Under the pieces are notes generated by a model. The model had not been told where the DNA came from. It worked only from the letters and a program-made list of their open reading frames with translations, and did not search any database. Below, in pieces: positions 49,665 through 64,000 of a DNA stretch of 64,000 nucleotides (position 1 is the first letter of the stretch; every line of letters starts with the position of its first letter). The position numbers were made by a program, and so were the translations under genes. Source of the stretch: Halicephalobus mephisto (lineage: Eukaryota > Nematoda > Chromadorea > Rhabditida > Panagrolaimidae); the NCBI GenBank assembly GCA_009193035.1, contig SWDT01000132.1:1-64000 (forward strand), written 5' to 3'.

Positions 49665-51299
49665 TTTTCTAAAAACACTAAATTGATCTTTTTTTGGCTT
49701 ATTTGTACCAGACAAATAGGGCGGTAGTCGAAAAGTTAACAAAGATAAACCTTAAAGATCAGCTTTTACGACAATCTAATCAACTCATTAACTTCTTAAA
49801 AAAGGTGCAGTTCAATATTGTGGAAAAAAATTTCTTTTTGAACATTGTTAAAAAATTTTTTTTTTAAATATTCTGGAAAAAAATTTCTTTTTGAACATTG
49901 TTAAAAATATTTTTTTTAAATATTCTGGAAAAAAATTTTTTTTGAACATTGTTAAAGATTTTTTTAAAAATATTGTGGAAAAAAATTTCTTTTTTAAATA
50001 TTGTAAAAAATTTTTTTTTAAATTTAAAAATTATACATTTTATCAAATACATGTCCAAAATCCGTATTTAAATTTTTATAAATGTTTTTTAAAACAAAAA
50101 AAATGCAATAAATTTATGGAATTTTAAATATAAAAAAAATTTAAAAAAATAATTTTTTTTTCGAAATTTGGCAAATTTGTTTTTAAAATTTTAATTTATC
50201 CAATTTTAAAACTTATTTTTTGAAACTGGATGTATTTTTTATTCTGATTACAGTTATTTCATCATTTTTCAGAAAAAGTGATCACAAACACGAAAAATTT
50301 AATTTTAAATTTAGGAATTTTCTGAATTATTTCGTTTTAGAAAATTTTTAAGAAAAATAAAATGCAGATTCTAAATCCATGGTTTTTAAACTACAAAATA
50401 ATACTACTGTAACACTAACACTAGAAATAGTAGGATTTTTATTATACAACGTTTTTTTGGATACAAAAATTACAACTAAAAAAACAGAACAACTGCTGAA
50501 TTTTAGGAACTTTCGTGGATTATGTGACGTTTCTGTTTTAAACTTTTATATTCCAATTTTAGAATTAAAACTCTACAAAAAGCACTTATAATATTATAAT
50601 AAAACCCATAGATTCTGAATCTCAAATTAAAATTAAAAATTGACCTTCAAAATCCAAGATTCTGAGCTATGCAACACTTATATCTGAAGCATTTAAGTCC
50701 AAAGCTTTTATATCCCAATTTTAGAATTAAAACTCTACAAAAAAGCACTTATAATACTGTAAAAGCCCCATAGATTCTGAATCTGGAATCAAAATCAGAA
50801 ATTTTTCTTCAGAATCCTGGATTCTGAGGACTAACTTTAGGTTTTAAAGACATTTCAAATTTTATAAAAACTTTATTTTAAAAAATTAAAATTTATCTAA
50901 AATTACTTTTAAAATATCATATAACAGATGTAAAATTATTTATTTTTTAATTTTTAAATTAAGTATAAAAATTAGGAAATAAGAAATTAGGTATAAAAAT
51001 TGAGACATAAAAAATTGAAACAGAAATGTCCGAACACGAAAAAGTCCTATCACGTTTTCGTGGCAGGAGTCCGCTTTCACACGATGTCTCAAATACTCGT
51101 CCAAATTTATGTTTCCTTTATTTATTTTTTTTAATCTTTTTTTAATAACTTGTTCTAAAATGCCATTTTAATTAAAATACCTTCTTTCGTAAGTTCAAAA
51201 CTTTGAATAAACAAAAAAATCAAATTTTGTCGATAAAACTTCAAAATAAAACAAAATAGAAAACTTTTTCACATGTCTATCATCTTATTTGTTTTGATT
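49665..51299. repeat. Intergenic with short repeats
   Basis: 49815-50010: about four copies of a 54-bp unit (ATTGTGGAAAAAAATTTC, TTTTTGAACATTGTTAAA). 50595-50670 and 50765-50840: two copies of the GAATCC/GGATTC palindrome family. The rest is AT-rich with no exon seen. It should contain the lectin 1 promoter. Confidence 0.7.
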
Positions 51300-53090
51300 T
51301 TTATCTTTTTCCAAAGTTCCGTATTTATCAAAGTTAATAGTCAACAATCGAGATTCGAGTATCGTATTATCGAAATTAAAAATCCAAAACTGAGGCCGGG
51401 ATTTAATTTAATTATTATATTATTAAAAATAGTCATCAAAATTCGATGTCGACATCAGATTTCCAATATCATCAAATTTCATGATCATAGTCTAAGGTTG
51501 ACGTCAGATTTTTAATATCACTAAAGTTAATACTCAAAATTAAACGTTGATATCAGATTTGCAACATCATCAAAGTTAATCGTTAAATTCCGAAATCGAT
51601 ATTAAATTTCCGATATTATTAAAATTAATACTCAAATTTCAACTTCGATATCAGATTTGCAATATCATCAAAATTAATCATTAAATTTTCAAATCGATAT
51701 TAAATTTCCGATATTATTAAAATTAATACTCAAATTTTAAAGTCGAGATCAGATTTGCAATATCATCAAAATTAATCATTAAATTTTCAAATCGACATTT
51801 AATTTCCGATATTATTAAAATTAATACTCAAAATTCAACGTCGAGATCAGATTTGCAACATCATCAAAATTAATCGTTAAATTCCGAAATCGATATTATT
51901 AAAACTGATACTCAAAATTCAAAAATATTTAAATTTTTATTGTCAAAATTGATACTAAAAATTCGAGACCGGAATCAGAATCTCATATTATTAATGTTAA
52001 CGATCAAAGTTCAAAATCTGCGTTATCAGAATTAAAGATTGGAGGTTAATCTGAGACCCGTGTTATCAGGGCTCGATAGCGGGATCAATATCTCGAGACT
52101 CTACTTCCGGTTTTTCCAAAAATTAAATTTTGTATAAAAAAAATATTTTAAAAATTTTATTGAATAATTTTTAAGATAAAAAAAATTAAATTTTTTCATA
52201 AATCAATCGTAAAAAATAATTTAAATAAAAATTCAGAAATCTTTATTGAAATTTTATACAAAATGTTAAAAATAAAAAATCTGAATTTTTTAAAAAAAAG
52301 TTAAATTTCGAAAAAATCGAAAATTGTTCGAAAATGAAAAATATGATTTCGATGTCGAAGTTGAATAATGAACTTTAATAATTTAAAATTCAAGTGTTGA
52401 TTTCAAATTGTGAGTATTAATTTTGATAATATAAAATTTAAATATCGATTGCAAATTTCAAAGATTTAAAAATTGAATTTCGACATTTAATTGTGAGTAT
52501 TATTTTTAATAATTTAAAATTCAAGTGTTGATTTCCAATTGTGAGTATTAATTTTGATAATATAAAATTTAAATGTCGATTGCAAACTATAATAATTTAA
52601 AAATTGAATTTTGACATCCAATTATGAGTATTATTTTTAATAAGATGAAACTTAAATGTCAACTTTAAATTGTGAGTATTAATTTTGATAATATAAAATT
52701 TAAATCTCGATTGCAAACTTTAATAATTTAAAGATTGAATTTCGACATTTAATTGTGAGTATTATTTTTAATAAGATAAACTTAAATGTCAACTTCAAAC
52801 TTTGACTATCAACTTTGATAGGATAGAATCTAAATGTCGACTTCAAACTTTGACTACGACCTTTGCTGATTTGAAATCTAACTACCGACTTCAAACTTTG
52901 ACCTTTAACTTGGATAATTTGCGACTTAACTCTCGACCTTAAACCTTACTTATGAACTTTAATAATCGGAAACTTGGATGTTGGTATCGGAATTTAACTT
53001 TTGAATTTGATGATGTAAGGGTTAATTGTTTACTTCAAACTTTGAACATTGACTTTGATAATAGCAAACCCAAAAAAGATAAAAATCAAA
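51300..53090. repeat. 1.8 kb palindromic satellite
   Basis: The left arm (about 51310-52050) is a tandem array with a unit near 60 bp (ATCATCAAAATTAATC, AAATCGATATTAAATTTCCG). The right arm (about 52330-53090) is the same wording inverted (GTGAGTATTAATTTTGATAA, AAATTTAAATGTCGA). About 280 bp of AT-rich spacer lies between. It sits directly downstream of the second lectin gene. No transposase. Confidence 0.75.
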
Positions 53091-53095
53091 TGATT

Positions 53096-55929
53096 CTAGA
53101 AAACGTCCAAGGTGTGGCAATAGTTCTCAGTGTCACAAGGCGCCAATTCGCAAGCGTATCGAGCGTAATAATCGAAACAATCGATATTCTTTAATTCTAC
53201 AGTAAGACCGTAGACTTTGTAGGCGGCCACACAGGTACCTTTGGATGCATCTGGAAATCCGTTTCTTTTGTCCCACGGCGAGTAATCTTGTGACGTCATC
53301 TAAAAAGTAAAATTACAATAATTTTAAAAATTTTAAAAATTACAATTCCGCCGTCGAGATACTCGTAAGTCCCCAAGGACGAATTGTAGAAAATTCCCAA
53401 ATGCAGTTTCGAAGACCCATCACTTGAAGGCAGATTTGCTAGTAAATCTGAAATATAATGTGGAATTCAATAATAGGATACTGTAGCTTACTTATTAAGT
53501 ATTCAAATTTCTGTTTTGTTTTTATAAATGCCATGGAACTGCCAGAGGCCATGTCGGGACAGCTCATGGCAGCAGGGGTCCAGCCGGAGTCAATGTCGCT
53601 CATGTAGAAGCACTGTGCATACTGTGGGAATACGGTAAATGGATTTTTGTTTTCCTCCCACAAATTCACACAGAAGCAGTTTACTGTAAAACCTCATCAT
53701 TACAGTAAGAACTAATTTTTAATAATACTGTAAAAAAATTTCGTTACTACAGTAAGAACTAATTTTTAATTATACTGTAAAAAAATTTCATCATTACAGT
53801 AAGAACTAATTTTTAATTATACTGTAAAATTTCATCATTACACTAAAAATTAATTTTTAATTATACTGTAAAATTTCATCGTTCTTGTGGAATTTTAGTA
53901 TTATTCTAAAAATTTCAGTAGTACTGTAAAAAGTAATTTCTAATGTAAAACTTAGGTTTACTGTAGAAATATTTTTCAATTGCAAACTTTTACGATCACA
54001 GTAGGATTTTACTATTACTGTAGAAATTTCACTTTTACAGTAGGATTTAGGCTTACTGTAAAAGTGTTTTTTCTTACTGTAGAAAATTTAATTTTATTGT
54101 AAAACTACTTCTACAGTAGGATTTAGGCTTACTGTAAAAGTGTTTTTTCTTACTGTAGATTTTCATTATTACTGTAGGAAATTAAAAACTTACTCCAACA
54201 GAGAGCATCAATTGTGATATTTAGGAGGGTTTTCTGGAGCGGATTGTGGCTGTAGATGTTGCTGAAGGTCATGTTGGGGGACGTTATGGCGCTTAATTTT
54301 TGGAAAAATGGAGCTTCAATTGTTTGAATAAATTCCACCCCGATTATGTGAACTCCAGAATTTTTTAATTGATTAGCAATAGGAATGGGGTCTTCAGAAC
54401 CATACAAATTAAGAGTAGAAGTATACAAAATAACAACTTTTCTTGTGTTATTTCTTTTTGATCCTTGATAATTAAAAATCGAAGCTGTTTTTTGAAAAGC
54501 GTCCAGAAGGTTGACTTCGGATACGGTTGATTCTAGAGGAATTTGGAATAAATATCTACTAGCATCATTTGGGGAGTTAATAGAATCGAAATCCGCGATG
54601 ATTTTTGCAGAATCCGACATGGACACAATGGCCAATCTGATGGATTGGTCTAGACTTTGATTCAATGTAGTAAAACCCCCAAATACAGTAAGAACATGAG
54701 CAGCCACTTCGTCGAGTCCATCTTTCGTCATACTGGCGGAGTTGTCGATGACCACAACGACATCCAGCCATAGATGTTTCGAGTTGCATTTGCAGGACCT
54801 CTCTTGTCCGTCCGGGACAGGGCCACCAGTGGGGGAGGGGGTAGTAGTGGTCAGGGGACAAGGCGAGGGAGTAAACCTGTCGTCATGTACACACAATGCT
54901 GTTTCAATCGTTGAAGAAATATTTTTTTCTTTTTGAGAATCAAAATTATCCATGTTTATTGTCTTCAAAGTTTCGATTTTGGAATAAAGATCCAAATCCG
55001 CATAAGCCACACAAAGTACAGTATCGTAACCGCTGTCGTAAAGTTGTTTGAACCATGTAATGGAAGATTGAATATCTGTTTGATTTCTGAAAGTGTAAAA
55101 TTAAAAATAATTATTTTAACTACAGTATACGTAGTAGAAGTGAAAACTATCAGTCTGGGTTCGATTCCGGGTCTGGGGGGATAGACCGCCTTAGGGCCGG
55201 ATTTACTGTCTAATCCGTAAATGGTTTGGACGAATTGGATCACGCTGAAAATAATTTTTTTAAATTAAAAAGTATTTTTTAAAAGTGATATGATTACTTT
55301 TTTAAAATCACAAAAACTAAATTTCTGCATTTTAGGTCCTGATTGGAAAATTTCGAAATTTCGTGTTGGGACTTTTTTTAAAAAAGTTGATTATTTTTTT
55401 AAAATGATGTCATCACTTTTTTAGAACCACTTGAAGGTTAAATTTTTACATTTTAGGTTCTAATTAGAAAATTTCGAAATTTCGTGTCAGGACTATTTTT
55501 TTAAAAAAGTTGATTATTTTTTTATAAATTATAAAATAGTCAAAATTACCTTGTCAAAGATGTATATTGAAGAGCTGTAGTGGAGTTGGCCACGTATCTG
55601 TCTCCTTCCAAAGAGGCTTTACAGTCGGCAAAGTTATCAAAGAACCTAGTAAATCCCAAATGTCCGTTGAATCCATATTCGATAAAAGCAACATTGGCTC
55701 CATTATCTCCGAAAGTCCAATTCGACAACATAGTTTCCAAAAAATCCAATTCACGATAAATATTATTTTTTGACATCATGTAGGGCGTTCCGTCGACGGC
55801 GATCACGATATCTCGACGACACGAAAAAGCCGAATTTGGGCCCGGAGTTGTGGATGAATAACAATCATAATTTTGGGCTTTTATTGAAGAAAATATAAAA
55901 AATAAAATAAATTTAATGATTAAATCCAT
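53096..55929 (-). CDS. Secreted vWA + C-type lectin protein 2, 628 aa
   Basis: Exons: 55929-55550, 55244-55131, 55086-54194, 53683-53492, 53447-53344 and 53299-53096, phases consistent. A signal peptide (FILFFIFSSIKAQ) is followed by two vWA domains. The first opens RRDIVIAVDGTPYMM and has lost the MIDAS serines. The second (HLWLDVVVVIDNSASMTKDG) keeps DNSAS. A Thr/Pro linker separates them (CPLTTTTPSPTGGPVPDG). The C-type lectin domain (CFCVNLW, DIDSGWTPAAMSC, LHLGIFYNSS, WDKRNGFPD, CFDYYARYACE) ends the protein. It shares domain order and the terminal CDT-NYC motif with lectin 1, so the two are probably tandem duplicates with an extra N-terminal vWA here. Intron 3 is filled with TACTGTA repeats. 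Confidence 0.92.
53700..54180. repeat. TTACTGTAA-rich tandem repeat in lectin 2 intron 3
   Basis: Variants of TTACAGTAAGAACTAATTTT and ATACTGTAAAAAAATTTC repeated about every 50-60 bp. The self-complementary word TTACTGTAA/TTACAGTAA recurs throughout. Confidence 0.75.
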
Positions 55930-56821
55930 TCCAACTGTTCGCGTTATCGAAAAACCCGGACAATGTGGCTGACTAGAGTAAGTTTATTTTCACTTATCAT
56001 CGACGAATTTGTAGACACAAAAACGGCTCATTTTCGTCGAAAAATCACTTTAAAACGAAATTTGGGAACCTGAATCACGGCAGAATTATCATCAATATCA
56101 TCTTTCGAATTTTTTGAAACAAAAGTAATCGATTTTGACAGGGTTACGGTAGTACTGTGGTTTCTAAGATAAATGTTTTCACAACTCTCAACTCCTAAAG
56201 GTGGGGGTTAAGTACCCCATATACCGTAATTTAGAACTTTCTTAATCCATCTGAGGAGACTAAAGTCGCAAAAAATTGATTGCGAAATAACTATTATTAA
56301 AAAATCGAAATTTTAGAATATTTTAATTTCTAAAAATTTTTAAAAATTCGCATCAGAACAATTTCGAAAAAATTATGATTTTTATAATAGTGACTGATTA
56401 AGAAATAACTTTCATAAAAAAATCGAAATTGTCACGTAGGCTATTTGACGTCTGGAAACCTCCAAAAATTGATCTTAAGATAATTTTGCAAAAAAAAATT
56501 ATTTTTTAAAACAATAATAAAACTAAAAAATTTGAAAAATTCGCATCAGAACAATTTCGAAAAAATTTGATTTTTATAATAGTGACTGATTAAGAAATAA
56601 CTTATAAAAAATCGAAATTGTCACGTAGGCTATTTGACGTCTGGAAACTTCCAAAAATTGACGTTAAGATAATTTTGCAAAAAATGCATCTTTGATTTTC
56701 ATAATAGTATGATTTTGGAATGTTTATTAAATTATTTTTTTAAAATTAGGAAGTACATGCACAATAAATGCTTATTTTAAGTGACGATTTTGACAACACG
56801 GCGAACACAGTATTCAACATT
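55930..56821. other. Intergenic, dispersed repeats only
   Basis: Promoter side of lectin 2. Holds copy 7 of the dispersed family at about 56180-56260 (minus orientation) and two copies of a segment with GTCACGTAGGCTATTTGACG (about 56433 and 56620). No gene seen. Confidence 0.5.
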
Positions 56822-57484
56822 GAGTTCTATAAAGAGGTCGACATCAAAATCAAAGTCAAAATCAAAATAAAATCCGCAGCTTGCTCGCAACATTCGGGCA
56901 GTTTGATTGATATTTTTGTGTTAACTAACGATTTTGAAATCGAAATAAAATCCGCAACTTTCTCGCAACATGCGAACAAATTAAAATCGAAATAAAATCT
57001 GCAGCTTTCTCGCAACATTCGGGCAGTTTGATTGATATTTTTGTGTTTACATTAACGATTTCGAAATCGAAATAAAATCCGCAGTTTTCTCGCAACATTC
57101 GGGCAGTTTGATTGATACTTTTGTGTTTACATTAACGATTTCGAAATCGAAATAAAATCCGCAGCTTGCTCGCAACATGCGAACAAATTAAAATCGAAAT
57201 AAAATTTGCACTTTGCTCGCAACATTCGGGCAGTTTGATTGATATTTTTTGTGTTTATATTAACAATTTTGAAATCGAAATAAAATCCGCAGTTTTCTCG
57301 CAACATTCGGGCAGTTTGATTGATACTTTTGTGTTTACATTAACAATTTTGAAATCAAAATAAAATCCGCAGCTTGCTCGCAACATGCGAACAAATTGAC
57401 TGAGTTAATTGCTGAGTAAAAATAAAATTTAATTTTGATGCTGACAATTAAACTTTGATTTCGACCACTTTACAGACCTCGAGA
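56822..57484 (+). mobile_element. TIR element with internal tandem array, copy 1
   Basis: The ends are inverted: left GAGTTCTATAAAGAGGTCGA and right, reverse-complemented, GAGGTCTGTAAAGTGGTCGA, both continuing into ATCAAAGT. Inside is an array of about 80-bp units (CTCGCAACATTCGGGCAGTT, GAAATCGAAATAAAATCCGC) mixed with a 45-bp variant carrying CGCAACATGCGAACAAATT. No ORF of its own. Intergenic between lectin 2 and the MAGI gene. Confidence 0.75.
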
Positions 57485-57532
57485 AAGGACAAAATTTGGA
57501 TTTTTTCTTAATTTATATGGCAAGTTTGGAGT

Positions 57533-64000
<6,468 letters not shown>

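Noticed and set aside
51273..51515. ORF with a signal-peptide-like start
   Set aside because: Its body is the left arm of the palindromic satellite; repeat sequence explains the open frame.
55140..55175. tRNA-like B box GGTTCGATTCC on the plus strand
   Set aside because: No matching A box or cloverleaf stems around it, and the bases are coding on the minus strand in lectin 2 exon 2 with correct splice phases.

Overview
This 64 kb window is nuclear DNA of a nematode, most likely a rhabditid. The base composition is very AT-rich. Introns are often only 40-60 nt. Many first exons begin right after a TTTTCAG-type acceptor, as in spliced-leader trans-splicing. Genes sit in tight same-strand clusters, and the gene set (abi, magi, nicotinic receptor, vWA/C-type-lectin proteins) is typical of nematodes. 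I cannot name the species.

Layout. 0.3-1.5 kb: a cathepsin-like cysteine protease with TATA box and polyA signal, but with its reading frame broken twice. 3.3-4.5 kb: a one-helix membrane protein of unknown function (minus). 5.4 kb: a single 5S rRNA gene (minus). 6.3-7.7 kb: a coiled-coil protein (plus). 7.8-17.9 kb: a minus-strand run of histidine acid phosphatase, site-2 protease and SLC35A-type nucleotide-sugar transporter. 17.9-20.1 kb: abi-1 (plus), whose start codon overlaps that of the phosphatase on the other strand. 20.1-25.1 kb: an alpha-type nicotinic acetylcholine receptor subunit (minus). 26.3-38.3 kb: another minus-strand run of a 71-residue protein, a large protein with a BRE1-type RING, MOSPD2 (CRAL-TRIO + MSP + tail anchor) and a methionine sulfoxide reductase B with a likely mitochondrial presequence. 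39.1-43.5 kb: a plus-strand pair, phosphoacetylglucosamine mutase then RPAP1. 43.5-43.9 kb: a 107-residue protein with a myristoylation signal. 46.8-55.9 kb: two secreted vWA/C-type-lectin proteins (minus). 57.5-64 kb: the 3' part of a MAGI-family WW/PDZ scaffold (minus), running off the window.

Genes were rebuilt exon by exon. Almost every junction given was checked for splice dinucleotides and for codon phase. Three closely spaced same-strand groups look like trans-spliced operons: phosphatase/site-2 protease (207 bp gap), RING protein/MOSPD2 (about 245 bp) and PGM3/RPAP1 (165 bp).

The most unusual content is not coding. Two introns in unrelated genes (nicotinic receptor and MOSPD2) are near-identical over about 400 bp, and the match begins exactly at the 3' splice site. 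Two introns of the first lectin gene share about 390 bp of near-identical sequence running exactly to the 5' splice site. Related sequence recurs in other introns and intergenically, which suggests an intron-forming or intron-colonising repeat family. There are also two TIR elements that carry internal tandem arrays, a 341 bp hairpin element, a 1.8 kb palindromic satellite and several short palindromic repeat families.
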